Notes: generated by a model not told the origin, from the letters alone. A stretch of DNA of 64,000 nucleotides from Paucibacter aquatile (GCF_002885975.1 NZ_POSP01000003.1:1426001-1490000), one strand, 5' to 3'. Positions 35,512 through 45,058 are shown, counted from the stretch's first letter. Translations and numbers: made by a program.

Positions 35512-38259
35512 TCAAAGGACCGGGTCGGCCCCGGGTTCGGGCTCATCTCCCGCCGGCAGCGCCGGCGGTTCACCGAGCGGCAGGCGGATGACGAAGCAGG
35601 CGCCGCCGCCGGGCAGATTTTCGCCGTGGATCTGGCCGCCGTGGGCTTGCACGATGGCGCGGCAGATGGCCAGGCCCAGGCCCACGCCCGGCGTGCTGCT
35701 TTCGCGCTCGCCGCGACTGAACTTGGCAAACAGCTGCTCCTCGCGCCCCGGCGGCAGGCCCGGGCCGTTGTCGGCCACGCGCAGCAGCAGGGCCTGCTCC
35801 GAGGCCGGCGCCAGCTCGGCCGAGATGCGCAGGCGGCTGTCGGGTGGCGTGTACTTGAGCGCGTTCTCGATCAAATTGCACAGCACCCGCTCCATCAGCG
35901 CCGCGTCCAGGTTCAGCAAGGGCAGGCCCGCCGGAATGTCCAGCTGCAAGGCATGGCCGGCCAGAGCGGGCTGCAAGGCCTGCAAGGCCGTACCCACCGC
36001 CTCTTCCACCGGCTGCCACTGCGGATTCAGGCGCACCGCCCCGCTTTGCAGCCGGGCCATGTCGAGCAAGTTGTTGACCATGGCGCTGATGCGCTGGGCC
36101 TGCTGCTGCAGGGCGGCGCTGAGCTCGCGCGCCTGGGGCGGCAGCGCGGGCGTGCGGTCCAGGGTCTGGGCCAGGCCGTAGAGCCCGGCCAGCGGCGTGC
36201 GCAAATCATGGGACAGGGCCGAGAGCAAAGAGTTGCGCAGGCGCTCGCCCTCGATGTGCACCAAGGCCTGCTGCGCCACTTCGACGTAATGCACCCGCTC
36301 CAGCGCCTGGCCGATGATGCGGCCATAGGTCTCCAGCTGGGCGCGCAGCTCGGGCAGCATCAGGCTGCGGCTGCTCTTGGGCTTGAGGGCCAGCACGCCA
36401 CGGGTGCGCATGGGCGCTTGCAGCGGCAGGTAGAACCAGGCGCTGCCGGCCAGGGTGTCGGTGGACAGGCCCGCGGCCTGGCCGTGATCGAGCGCCCAGC
36501 GCGCCGTGCCAGCGTCGGGTTGATCGGCCAGGGCCAGGTTGGCCTGGCGTGGCGAGGGCTGCAAGTCGTCGTTGAGGTCCAGCACATAGAGCAAGGCCTC
36601 GCCGTGCACCTCTTCGGCCAAGGCGCCTTCGGCCACCTGCAGCACCGCCTCGGTCTGCAAGGCGCCGGCCAGATCGCTGGTCAGCTCGAACAGCGCACGC
36701 GAGCGTGCCTCACGCTCGGCCGAGACCCGCGCCTGGTAGCGCAGGCCGGCCGTCAGCTGGCCGATCACCAGGCCCACCACCAACATGACGGCGAAGGTCA
36801 GCAGGTACTGGACATCGGAAACGGCGAAGCTCAGCTTGGGCTGCACGAAGAAGAAATCGAACAGTCCCACGCTCAGAAAACTGGCCAGCACCGCCGGCCC
36901 GCGGCCCAGGCGCAAGGCCACACCCGCCACTGTCAGCAAGAACAGCATGACGATATTGGATTGATCAAAAGCCAGTTGCAAAGGCCAGCTGATCAGGGCC
37001 GTGGCCGCGCAAGCCAGCGCCGCCAGGCCGTAGCGGCCGGCCAGCTGCTGCCACTGCAGCTCGCGCTCCTCGGCCTCCTGGCTGGTCGCGGCCGCGCGAC
37101 GCGCCGGCGACAGCGCCGCGGCGGCCACGGTGATCAGGTCCAGCTCCGGCGCCCCTTCCGCCAACTGCTGCTGCAAAGGCACAGCACCCAGCCAGCGCCG
37201 CCAGGCCGATCGCGACTCACTCCGTCCCAACACCAACTTGGACAGGTTGTGCTCGCGGGCATAGGCCAGCAGGGCTGGGGCCAGGTCTTGCGCCGGCAGC
37301 ACAGCGGTTTGCGCGCCCAGTTCATGGGCCAGGCGCACGGTGCGCAGGATGCGGTCGCGCTGCGCATCGGGCAGGCGCTGCAAGGCCGGGGTCTCCACAT
37401 AGACCGCATGCCAGGACACATTGAGCTGCTGGGCCAGCTGCGCAGCGCTGCGCAAGACGCTCTCGGCCGCAGGACTGGGGCCGATGGCGCAGAGGATGGC
37501 GGCCTCGGTTTTCCAGACCTGGGCAACACGCTCGTTGCTGCGCCAGGCCTGCACATCGTCTTCCACCCGGTCGGCGGTGCGGCGCAGGGCCAGCTCGCGC
37601 AAGGCCATCAGATTGCCCTTGCGGAAGAAGTTCTGGGCGGCCCGCTGGGCCTGCGGGCCCATATAGACTTTTCCTGCCGCCAGCCGCGCGAGCAGTTCGT
37701 CGGCCGGGGTGTCCACCATCACCACTTCGTCGGCGCGATCGAAGAAGGTGTCGGGCAGGGTCTCCTGAACGCGCACCCCGGTGATGCCGCCCACCACATC
37801 GTTGAGGCTCTCCAGGTGCTGGACATTGAGCGTGGAGTAGACATCAATACCGCGCGCCAGCAGCTCCTCCACATCCTGCCAGCGCTTGGGGTGGCGGGAA
37901 CCGGGCGCATTGCTGTGCGCCAGCTCGTCCACCAGCACCAGGGACGGCCGGCGCGCCAGCACGCCGTCCAGATCGAACTCGGGCAGCTTCTTGCCGCGGT
38001 ACTCCAGCTCGCGCAGGGGCAGCTGAGGCAGGCCGTCGAGCAAGGCCTGGGTCTCGCTGCGGCCGTGGGTGACCACCACGCCGGCCAGCACATCGCGCCC
38101 CTCGGCCATCAGCTTGCGAGCCACCTGCAGCATGGCAAAGGTCTTGCCCACACCGGCCGATGAGCCGAAGTAAATGCGCAGCCGACCCCGCTGCTCCGCG
38201 CTCTCCTGCTCGCGGATCTGGGCCAGCAGGGCGTCGGGGTTGGGGCGTTCGTCGCTCAT
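35512..38259 (-). CDS. kdpD: KdpD potassium-sensing histidine kinase
   Basis: 915 residues from ATG 38259. Domains: KdpD N-terminal ATP-binding domain with Walker A GSSAGVGKTFA (~30-40) and LVDELAHSNAPGSRH; a USP-like domain (~240-360); four closely spaced transmembrane helices (~410-500); a GAF-like region; then the kinase core with LSALSHDLRTPL (His684), NLIENALKYT, DNGPGLP and GVGLGLAICRAIV. It controls the KdpE regulator encoded next. The gene lies 33 bp after corA, so kdpDE may be read from the same transcript as the porin and corA genes. Confidence 0.97.
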   Translation of the reverse strand: MSDERPNPDALLAQIREQESAEQRGRLRIYFGSSAGVGKTFAMLQVARKLMAEGRDVLAGVVVTHGRSETQALLDGLPQLPLRELEYRGKKLPEFDLDGVLARRPSLVLVDELAHSNAPGSRHPKRWQDVEELLARGIDVYSTLNVQHLESLNDVVGGITGVRVQETLPDTFFDRADEVVMVDTPADELLARLAAGKVYMGPQAQRAAQNFFRKGNLMALRELALRRTADRVEDDVQAWRSNERVAQVWKTEAAILCAIGPSPAAESVLRSAAQLAQQLNVSWHAVYVETPALQRLPDAQRDRILRTVRLAHELGAQTAVLPAQDLAPALLAYAREHNLSKLVLGRSESRSAWRRWLGAVPLQQQLAEGAPELDLITVAAAALSPARRAAATSQEAEERELQWQQLAGRYGLAALACAATALISWPLQLAFDQSNIVMLFLLTVAGVALRLGRGPAVLASFLSVGLFDFFFVQPKLSFAVSDVQYLLTFAVMLVVGLVIGQLTAGLRYQARVSAEREARSRALFELTSDLAGALQTEAVLQVAEGALAEEVHGEALLYVLDLNDDLQPSPRQANLALADQPDAGTARWALDHGQAAGLSTDTLAGSAWFYLPLQAPMRTRGVLALKPKSSRSLMLPELRAQLETYGRIIGQALERVHYVEVAQQALVHIEGERLRNSLLSALSHDLRTPLAGLYGLAQTLDRTPALPPQARELSAALQQQAQRISAMVNNLLDMARLQSGAVRLNPQWQPVEEAVGTALQALQPALAGHALQLDIPAGLPLLNLDAALMERVLCNLIENALKYTPPDSRLRISAELAPASEQALLLRVADNGPGLPPGREEQLFAKFSRGERESSTPGVGLGLAICRAIVQAHGGQIHGENLPGGGACFVIRLPLGEPPALPAGDEPEPGADPVL

Positions 38260-38292
38260 GCCTTGTCCATTGAAATTCAAATCCAGGCCCGT

Positions 38293-39267
38293 TCAGAGCC
38301 AGCCGGCGCGACGGAAACGCCACCACAAAAATCCACAGACACTGACGATCAAACCGAGCGCAGCCGGGTAAGCCCAGCTCAGCTTGAGCTCAGGCATGTG
38401 CTCGAAGTTCATGCCCCAGATGCCGGCAAAAGCGGTGGCCGCAGCAAAGATGCCAGCCCAGGCCGCCAGGCGCTTGGTGACATTGCTGTCCTCGATGGCC
38501 ACCATGGACAGATTGGCCTGGATGGCCGTGCCCAAGGTGTCGCGCAGGGAATCGATGGCGCCCTCGATGCGGGCCAGATGGTCGGCCACATCGCGGAAAT
38601 AGTCGCCGGTGCGGGCGCAGATGGGCGGGATGCGGCCGCCGTGAAGCTTGGACAGCATCTCCAACATGGGTGCCACCGCGCGGTGCAACAGCATCAGGCG
38701 GCGCTTGAGTTCGTAGAGGCGCTTGATGTTGTCGAGCTGGGCGCCGCGCACAAAGATGCTTTGCTCGATCTCGTCCAGCTCCAGCTCCAGGCGGTCGACG
38801 ATGGGGAAGTAACGGTCCACCACCGCGTCCATCAAGGCATAGAGCACGAAGCTGGGGCCGTGAACCAGCAGCTCGGGCTCGCGCTCGCAGCGCTCACGCA
38901 CGCCGAGGAAATGCAGCTTGCTGCCGCGCCGCACCGAGAGCACATAGTTGGCGCCGACAAACACCGCCACCTCACCCAGGCTCAGGTCGCCACCCACCCA
39001 GTCGACCAGGTGCATGGAGGCAAACAGATCGCTGCCGTACTCCTCGACCTTGGGCCGCTGTTGGCCGCGGCTGGCATCCTCGACCGCCAGCTCATGCAAG
39101 TGGAAGAGTCGCCGGTAGGGCTCCAGCTCGGCGGCATCGGCATCGCGCAGCGCCACCCAGACGAAGGTGTTGGGCTGCTGCAGATAGCCCTGCAATTCCT
39201 CGGGCCGGTCGGGCGAGAGGTCAGCCAGCTTGGTTCCGTCTTGGTAGACCGCGCAATTGATCAGCAT
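38293..39267 (-). CDS. corA: CorA-family magnesium/divalent cation channel
   Basis: 324 residues, full CorA length. The long soluble N-terminal funnel domain is followed by the pore helix with the signature GMN in FAGIWGMNFEHMPEL (about 280-294) and a second transmembrane helix (AALGLIVSVCGFLWWRF), ending in a basic tail. CorA forms pentamers that admit Mg2+ and sometimes Co2+ or Ni2+. It is inserted between the TorF-type porin and kdpD in a run of minus-strand genes, an unusual partner for potassium genes. Confidence 0.93.
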   Translation of the reverse strand: MLINCAVYQDGTKLADLSPDRPEELQGYLQQPNTFVWVALRDADAAELEPYRRLFHLHELAVEDASRGQQRPKVEEYGSDLFASMHLVDWVGGDLSLGEVAVFVGANYVLSVRRGSKLHFLGVRERCEREPELLVHGPSFVLYALMDAVVDRYFPIVDRLELELDEIEQSIFVRGAQLDNIKRLYELKRRLMLLHRAVAPMLEMLSKLHGGRIPPICARTGDYFRDVADHLARIEGAIDSLRDTLGTAIQANLSMVAIEDSNVTKRLAAWAGIFAAATAFAGIWGMNFEHMPELKLSWAYPAALGLIVSVCGFLWWRFRRAGWL

Positions 39268-39294
39268 GCCGGCATTCTCTCCCGCGCTGCAGTC

Positions 39295-40131
39295 TTAAAA
39301 GGTCTTGGCGACGCTGAGCACCAGACCGGTGTTGCCCAGGCGCTTGGCATTCTGGCCGGCGGCGTTGCCGGCTTGGTAGAAGTCGCGTTTGGCATTGGTG
39401 CCGACCAGGGCGCCGGTCCAGTTCAGGCCGGCGATCTCCTTGCTCAGCGAGAGCTTGAAGTCGCTGTAAGACAGATCAGCGTAGTGCCGTACATGCACAT
39501 GCCCCAGATGGGTGCCCAGGCTCAGGCCGGAGCCGAGATCGAGGTTGTAGTTCAGGTCCAGATACGCGCTGCCCTTGCTGCCACCGGCGGCCGGCAGGCT
39601 GCTGAAGTAGGCGTAGCCAGCGGTGTCGCTGTTGAGGCCGAAGTAATCGGTGGCGGCAATCGACAGCTTGGCGCTGAAGGCGCCGGCCGTCAGGCCCGCG
39701 TACAGGTCCACATTGTTGTAGGTCTTGTCCGTAGCCACGCCAGGCGCGCTGTTCAGCTTGGCGCCGGGGTAGAGGTAGGCGAGCGCACCCAGGTCCAGGG
39801 TCAGGTCTTGCGCGAGCGGGAACTTGAAGCCGGCGTAGAGATCCAGCTCCAGGCCGGCGCCGTTGTTGTAGCTGTTGCCCGAGACATTGGAGGCCCAGGT
39901 GCCGGCGTAAAAGCCGCTGCGGTGGGCGTAGTCCAAGCCGCCTTGAAAGGCGGGCAACTTCCAGCTCTGGCTGATGCCGCGGAAGCGGTAGTCGCTGTTG
40001 AGGCTCAGATTGCCCGTGAGGCTGTGCTCGGGTGTGGCGGCAGGCGACGGCGCGGTGGCCTGGGCCAGGCAGTTGAAGGACAGACCAGTCAGGGCCAGGG
40101 TCAGGGTCAGAAAAGAAATGCTTGTTTTCAT
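39295..40131 (-). CDS. TorF-family putative outer-membrane porin
   Basis: 278 residues with signal peptide (TLALTGLSFNCLA). The mature protein shows LTGNLSLNSDYRFRGISQSW near its start, the hallmark of this Gcw_chp/TorF family, then repeated amphipathic strands and a terminal Phe (VLSVAKTF), the usual outer-membrane assembly signal. Function in the family is not well defined. The site between kdpC and corA suggests a permeability role for K+ or other cations. It has a 128-bp gap upstream containing a long hairpin, and ends 27 bp before corA. Confidence 0.85.
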   Translation of the reverse strand: MKTSISFLTLTLALTGLSFNCLAQATAPSPAATPEHSLTGNLSLNSDYRFRGISQSWKLPAFQGGLDYAHRSGFYAGTWASNVSGNSYNNGAGLELDLYAGFKFPLAQDLTLDLGALAYLYPGAKLNSAPGVATDKTYNNVDLYAGLTAGAFSAKLSIAATDYFGLNSDTAGYAYFSSLPAAGGSKGSAYLDLNYNLDLGSGLSLGTHLGHVHVRHYADLSYSDFKLSLSKEIAGLNWTGALVGTNAKRDFYQAGNAAGQNAKRLGNTGLVLSVAKTF

Positions 40132-40174
40132 CAGAAGTTCAGAACATTCAAGAAATCAAAAGGCGACAAAGGGT

Positions 40175-40229
40175 GATGAAGCCCCTCCCCCGTTCAAACA
40201 CTGTGTTGGCTTTCGCCTGGGGCTTCATC
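40175..40229. promoter_or_regulatory. stem-loop between kdpC and the porin gene
   Basis: Perfect 11-bp arms GATGAAGCCCC (40175-40185) and GGGGCTTCATC (40219-40229) with a 33-base loop, in the 128-bp gap. There is no T-run, so it may be an RNA stability or leader element of the porin mRNA rather than a terminator. Confidence 0.5.
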
Positions 40230-40259
40230 GGGACCACGGGGTCCGGAAAAGTTGGCAGC

Positions 40260-40856
40260 TCAGCGCGGCGTGCCGCTCAGCGCATCGAGCGCCAGGTTGA
40301 GCTTGAGCACATGAACACGCGGCTCCCCCAGCACCTGCAGATCGCGCGCCGCGGTGTGGGCCTCGATCAGGCGCAGCACCTCTTTCATCGGCAGCTGGCG
40401 CTCACGCGCCACGCGAGGGGCTTGGTAGCGGGCGGCGGCCATGCTGATGTGGGGGTCCAGGCCGCTGGCCGAGGCGGTGACCAGATCGGCCGGCACCGGC
40501 TGCGTGTTGCCCGGGTCAGCGGCGCGCAGTGCCGCCACGCGGGCGGCCACGGCCTCGCTCAGCGCCGGGTTCAAGGGCCCCTGGTTGGAACCCGAGGAGC
40601 CGCTGGCATTGTTGGCCATGGGTGCAGTGGCCGAGGGCCGGCCCCAGAAGTAACGTGGCTCGCTGAAGCTCTGGCCGATCAGCTCGGAGCCGATGGCCTC
40701 GCCCGCCTTGTTGCGGATCAGGGAACCGGCCACCTCGGCCGGGAACAGGGTCTTGCCCAGGGTCGTGACCACCAGCGGGTAGACCAGGCCGGTGACCGCG
40801 CTGAGCAACAGCAGGCTGGCCAGGGCGGGACGGACTTGCTTGAACAGATTCGTCAT
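40260..40856 (-). CDS. kdpC: KdpC potassium-transporting ATPase subunit
   Basis: 198 residues: one N-terminal membrane helix (ALASLLLLSAVTGLVYPLVVT) and the KdpC body with GSLI, FWGRPSAT, GSNQGPLNP, ASGLDPHIS and NLALD segments. It stabilises the KdpB-KdpA complex in the inner membrane. It starts 13 bp after kdpB in the operon. Length and motifs are normal. Confidence 0.96.
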   Translation of the reverse strand: MTNLFKQVRPALASLLLLSAVTGLVYPLVVTTLGKTLFPAEVAGSLIRNKAGEAIGSELIGQSFSEPRYFWGRPSATAPMANNASGSSGSNQGPLNPALSEAVAARVAALRAADPGNTQPVPADLVTASASGLDPHISMAAARYQAPRVARERQLPMKEVLRLIEAHTAARDLQVLGEPRVHVLKLNLALDALSGTPR

Positions 40857-40869
40857 GATGGGGAGCTCC

Positions 40870-42969
40870 TCAAACCAGACGCAGGCCGACCAGGATCAGG
40901 TCGATGATCTTGATGCCGATGAAGGGCACGATCAGGCCGCCCAGGCCGTAGATCGCGAGATTGCGGCGCAGCAGCGCGGCTGCACCGATGGCGCGGTAGG
41001 GCACGCCGCGCAGGGCCAGGGGGATCAGCGCGATGATGATCAGCGCGTTGAAGATCACCGCCGACAAGATGGCCGAGCTCGGGCTGTGCAAGCCCATCAC
41101 ATTGAGCGCGCTCAGCTGCGGGTAGACGCCCACAAACATGGCCGGGATGATGGCGAAGTACTTGGCCACATCGTTGGCGATGGAGAAGGTCGTCAGCGAG
41201 CCACGCGTCATCAGGAGCTGCTTGCCGGTCTCGACGATCTCCAGCAGCTTGGTGGGGTTGGAATCCAGGTCCACCATATTGCCGGCCTCTTTGGCCGCCT
41301 GCGTGCCGGTGTTCATGGCCACGGCCACATCGGCCTGGGCCAGGGCTGGCGCATCGTTGGTGCCGTCGCCGGTCATGGCCACCAGGCGGCCCTCGCCCTG
41401 GTAATCGCGGATCAGCTGCAGTTTCGCTTCGGGCGTGGCTTCGGCCAGGAAGTCATCGACACCGGCCTCGGCCGCGATGGCAGCCGCTGTCAGCTTGTTG
41501 TCGCCGGTGATCATCACCGTCTTGATGCCCATGCGGCGCAGCTCGGCGAAGCGCTCCTTGATGCCACCCTTGACGATGTCCTTGAGCTCGACAGCGCCCA
41601 GGGCGCGCGAACCTTCCGCCACGACGAGAGGCGTGCTGCCGCGGCGGGCGATGTCATCGATGGCCGCGCTCAGCTCCTTGGGGAAGCTGCCACCCAGGCT
41701 CTCGACATAACGGCGAATCGCATCGCCCGCGCCCTTGCGGATCTGCCGGCCGCCGGCCAGGTCGACACCGCTCATGCGGGTCTGGGCCGTGAAGGGCACG
41801 AACTGGGCGTCCAGCGTGCCCATCTCGCGCTCACGCAGATTGAAGCGGGTCTTGGCCAGCACGACGATGCTGCGGCCTTCCGGCGTTTCATCGGCCAGCG
41901 AGGACAGCTGGGCGGCGTCGGCCAGCTGCTGCTCGCTGACACCGGGCGCCGGCACAAAGGCGCTGGCCTGGCGGTTGCCGAGGGTGATGGTGCCGGTCTT
42001 GTCCAGCATCAGCACGTCCACATCACCGGCCGCCTCAACCGCGCGGCCCGAGGTGGCGATCACATTGGCCTGCATCATGCGGCTCATGCCGGCCACGCCG
42101 ATGGCGGAGAGCAGGCCGCCGATGGTGGTGGGGATCAGGCAGATCAGCAAGGCCACCAGGGCGGTGATGGATACCACCGTGCCCGCGCCTGCCGCAGAGA
42201 CGCTGAAGATCGAGAAGGGCAGCAGGGTCACGGTCACCACCAGAAAGACCAGGGTCAGGGCCACCAGCAGAATCGTCAGCGCGATCTCATTGGGCGTCTT
42301 CTGGCGGCGCGCGCCTTCGACCATGGAGATCATGCGGTCCAGGAAGGACTCACCCGGGTTGACCGAGATGCGCACCACCAGCCAGTCGGACAGCACGCGA
42401 GTGCCGCCGGTGACGGAGGAGAAGTCGCCGCCCGACTCACGGATCACTGGTGCCGACTCGCCCGTGATGGCGCTCTCGTCCACCGAGGCCACGCCTTCGA
42501 TCACATCGCCGTCCAGCGGGATCAAGTCGCCGGCTTCGACCAGCACCACATGGTCCTTGCGCAGTTCATCCGATTGCACCGGATGCCAGCTGGAGCCGTG
42601 AACAGGCTGAGCAAGTTTCTTCGCCCAGGTCTTGCTCTTCAAGCCGCGCAGCGAGGCCGCTTGCGCCTTGGAGCGACCCTCGGCCATGGCCTCGGCGAAG
42701 TTGGCGAACAGCACGGTGAACCAGAGCCACAGCGAGATGGCCAGCATGAAGCCGCGGCCCTCGCTGCCAACCAGCTCAGGAAGGCGCCAGCTGAGCAGCC
42801 ACAGCAGGCTGGTCAGCAGGCTGCCGGCGAAGACCACGAACATCACCGGGTTGCGCCACTGCACCCGCGGGTCCAGCTTGGCGAAGGATTGCAGCAACGC
42901 TGGCTTGACCAGCGAGGGGTCGAGCAGCGAGAAGGTGCTGACTTGTGTTTGGCTTTGTTGAGTTGTCAT
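40870..42969 (-). CDS. kdpB: KdpB P-type ATPase subunit
   Basis: 699 residues. P-type ATPase motifs are present: TGESAPVIRES, phosphorylation site DKTGTIT (Asp323), and MTGDGTNDAPALAQADVAVAMN. Membrane helices flank the phosphorylation and nucleotide domains, with ENAL-like early helices and a C-terminal pair. KdpB hydrolyses ATP and drives K+ entry through KdpA. It lies between kdpA (10-bp gap) and kdpC. Confidence 0.98.
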   Translation of the reverse strand: MTTQQSQTQVSTFSLLDPSLVKPALLQSFAKLDPRVQWRNPVMFVVFAGSLLTSLLWLLSWRLPELVGSEGRGFMLAISLWLWFTVLFANFAEAMAEGRSKAQAASLRGLKSKTWAKKLAQPVHGSSWHPVQSDELRKDHVVLVEAGDLIPLDGDVIEGVASVDESAITGESAPVIRESGGDFSSVTGGTRVLSDWLVVRISVNPGESFLDRMISMVEGARRQKTPNEIALTILLVALTLVFLVVTVTLLPFSIFSVSAAGAGTVVSITALVALLICLIPTTIGGLLSAIGVAGMSRMMQANVIATSGRAVEAAGDVDVLMLDKTGTITLGNRQASAFVPAPGVSEQQLADAAQLSSLADETPEGRSIVVLAKTRFNLREREMGTLDAQFVPFTAQTRMSGVDLAGGRQIRKGAGDAIRRYVESLGGSFPKELSAAIDDIARRGSTPLVVAEGSRALGAVELKDIVKGGIKERFAELRRMGIKTVMITGDNKLTAAAIAAEAGVDDFLAEATPEAKLQLIRDYQGEGRLVAMTGDGTNDAPALAQADVAVAMNTGTQAAKEAGNMVDLDSNPTKLLEIVETGKQLLMTRGSLTTFSIANDVAKYFAIIPAMFVGVYPQLSALNVMGLHSPSSAILSAVIFNALIIIALIPLALRGVPYRAIGAAALLRRNLAIYGLGGLIVPFIGIKIIDLILVGLRLV

Positions 42970-42979
42970 GGCAATACCC

Positions 42980-44788
42980 TCACAGCTTCCAGAGCAGCAG
43001 GTGCTCGACGATGGGGCCGAGGGCCAGGGACGGAACGTAGTTGAGCAAGCCCACCAGCAGCACGGTGCCGATCAGCAGGCCGACGAACAGCGGGCCATGG
43101 GTGAGCAAGGTGCCGCTGCTGACCGGGATGCGCTTCTTCGCAGCCAGGCTGCCGGCCAGAGCCAGCACGGGCACGATGACGCCGAAACGGCCCAGCCACA
43201 TCACGACACCGAGCAAGGTGTTGTAGAAGGGCGTGTTGGCAGACAGGCCGGCGAAGGCACTGCCGTTGTTGTTGCCGGCCGAGGTCAGGGCGTAGAGGAT
43301 TTCGCTGAAGCCATGGGCGCCCGGATTGGCCACGCCGGCCCGGCCAGCCTCGCTGAGCACGGCCAGGGCTGTGCCCATCAGCACCACCATCGGTGTGACG
43401 AGGATGGCGATGGACACCATCTTCATCTCATAGGCCTCGATCTTCTTGCCCAGGTACTCGGGCGTGCGGCCGATCATCAGGCCGGCGATGAAGACGGCCA
43501 GGATGGCAAACACCAGCATGCCGTACAGGCCCGTGCCCACGCCGCCGAACACCACCTCGCCGAGCTGCATCATCACCAGGGGCACGAGGCCGCCGATCGG
43601 CGTCATCGAGTCGTGCATGCTGTTGACGGCGCCGCAGGAGGCGGCCGTGGTCACCACCGCAAACAAGCTGCTGGCGTTGATGCCGAAGCGGGTCTCCTTG
43701 CCCTCCATATTGCCGCCGGCCTGCACGGCGCTGGCGGCCTGGTCCACACCCAGGGGGCTCAGGGCCGGATTGCCGGCCTGCTCGGCGCTGGTGGCGGCGA
43801 GCACGCCGGCGATGAAGAGCGCACTCATCGCCGCCAGGATCGCCACACCCTGACGTGAATCACCGACCATGCGGCCGAAGCAGAAGCACAGCGCCGCCGG
43901 GATCAGAAAGATGGCCAGCATCTGCAGCAGATTCGACAGTGGCGTCGGGTTCTCGAAGGGATGGGCCGAGTTGGCATTGAAGAAACCGCCACCATTGGTG
44001 CCCAGCATCTTGATGGCCAGCTGCGAGGCCACCGGGCCCATGGCCAGAGTCTGGCTCTGGCTGCTGACGGTCTGGCTCAGCGGCTTGCCCTCGGCATCCA
44101 GCTGGGGTTGACCGTCGGCACCCAAATTCGGCACGGCATAACTCTGCACCGCCAGGGTCTTGACCTCCTTGTAGGCGTCAAAGTTCTGGATCACGCCCTG
44201 CCCCACCATGGCCACAGCCAGCAGCAGGGACAGCGGCAGCAGCACCCAAAGCGTGATGCGGGTCAGGTCGGCCCAGAAGTTGCCCACCGTGCCGGCCAGC
44301 GCGCCCGCGGCCTTGCTGGAGAAACCCCGGATCAGCGCAAACACCACGGCGATGCCGGAGGCGGCCGACACAAAGTTCAGCACCGTCAGCGCCAGCATCT
44401 GGGTCAGATAGCTCATGCTGCTCTCACCGCCATAGCCCTGCCAGTTGGTGTTGGTGACAAAGCTGATGGCGGTGTTGAAGGCCGAGTCCGGCGCAATCGC
44501 CGCCATGCCCTGCGGATTCAGCGGCAGCAGGTCTTGCCAGCGCTGCAGGCCGTAAACGGCCAGCACGCCGAAGAAGCTGAACAGCAGCAGCCCCAGCGCA
44601 TACTGCTTCCAGTGCATGCCTTCGTCGGCATTGACTCCGGCGAGGCGGTAGATCGGCGCCTCGACCCGGCGCATCCAGCGCGGCAGGTCACCGGCCGCCA
44701 CCGCGCTCAAGCCACGCGACAGCGGCCAGGCGGCCAGCAAGAGCAGGCCCATGAACAGGGCCAAATTCATCCATGCCCAGGCGTCCAT
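42980..44788 (-). CDS. kdpA: KdpA potassium-binding, channel-like subunit
   Basis: 602 residues from ATG 44788, chosen by AGGAG (44796-44800) seven bases upstream. About ten membrane helices with four selectivity-filter-like repeats (e.g. FVTNTNWQGYGGES, GTNGGGFFNANSAHPFENP, the SMHDSMTPIGG region and TSAGNNNGSAFAGL). KdpA binds and conducts K+. It begins one base after the kdpF stop. Confidence 0.97.
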   Translation of the reverse strand: MDAWAWMNLALFMGLLLLAAWPLSRGLSAVAAGDLPRWMRRVEAPIYRLAGVNADEGMHWKQYALGLLLFSFFGVLAVYGLQRWQDLLPLNPQGMAAIAPDSAFNTAISFVTNTNWQGYGGESSMSYLTQMLALTVLNFVSAASGIAVVFALIRGFSSKAAGALAGTVGNFWADLTRITLWVLLPLSLLLAVAMVGQGVIQNFDAYKEVKTLAVQSYAVPNLGADGQPQLDAEGKPLSQTVSSQSQTLAMGPVASQLAIKMLGTNGGGFFNANSAHPFENPTPLSNLLQMLAIFLIPAALCFCFGRMVGDSRQGVAILAAMSALFIAGVLAATSAEQAGNPALSPLGVDQAASAVQAGGNMEGKETRFGINASSLFAVVTTAASCGAVNSMHDSMTPIGGLVPLVMMQLGEVVFGGVGTGLYGMLVFAILAVFIAGLMIGRTPEYLGKKIEAYEMKMVSIAILVTPMVVLMGTALAVLSEAGRAGVANPGAHGFSEILYALTSAGNNNGSAFAGLSANTPFYNTLLGVVMWLGRFGVIVPVLALAGSLAAKKRIPVSSGTLLTHGPLFVGLLIGTVLLVGLLNYVPSLALGPIVEHLLLWKL

Positions 44789-44789
44789 C

Positions 44790-44879
44790 TCAGAACTCCT
44801 CGGCACGCAGCAGGGCGTACAGCAAATAGGCAAACAAGCCCGCGGCCACCAGGCCGCTGACCCAGTACAAGGCACTCAT
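44790..44879 (-). CDS. kdpF: KdpF small membrane subunit
   Basis: 29-residue peptide MSALYWVSGLVAAGLFAYLL plus YALLRAEEF, one membrane helix; size and position match KdpF, which stabilises the KdpABC complex. Its ATG overlaps the stop of the small gene before it (ATGA at 44876-44879) and its stop is one base before the kdpA ATG. Confidence 0.9.
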   Translation of the reverse strand: MSALYWVSGLVAAGLFAYLLYALLRAEEF

Positions 44880-44986
44880 GGCTTGCCCCCTGCCGCAGCC
44901 AGCTTGTGGCTGGCCAGGGCCAGGCCCACAGCCAGGCCAAACAAGGCCAGGCTCAGGACCAGAAAGATCCCATCCATCAGCATCAT
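44876..44986 (-). CDS. unnamed 36-aa membrane peptide heading the kdp operon
   Basis: Reads MMLMDGIFLVLSLALFGLAV then GLALASHKLAAAGGKP: one hydrophobic helix (~6-26) and a short Lys/Gly-rich tail. The start at 44986 has GAGG nine bases upstream; an ATG at 44995 would add MKK. The stop overlaps the kdpF ATG by four bases, so it is translationally coupled to kdpF-kdpA. I know no named Kdp subunit of this kind; it could be a second KdpF-like stabiliser or a regulatory leader peptide. Confidence 0.7.
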   Translation of the reverse strand: MMLMDGIFLVLSLALFGLAVGLALASHKLAAAGGKP

Positions 44987-45058
44987 CTTCTTCATCCTCA
45001 CGGTCGTTTGACGGACCTTGTTGCGATGAAGTCAGCTTAAAAACAGACGCATCAGGCC

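Noticed and set aside
35444..35515. kdpE start at TTG 35515 overlapping the kdpD stop
   Set aside because: It adds 24 residues of Leu/Pro-rich sequence not found in response regulators.
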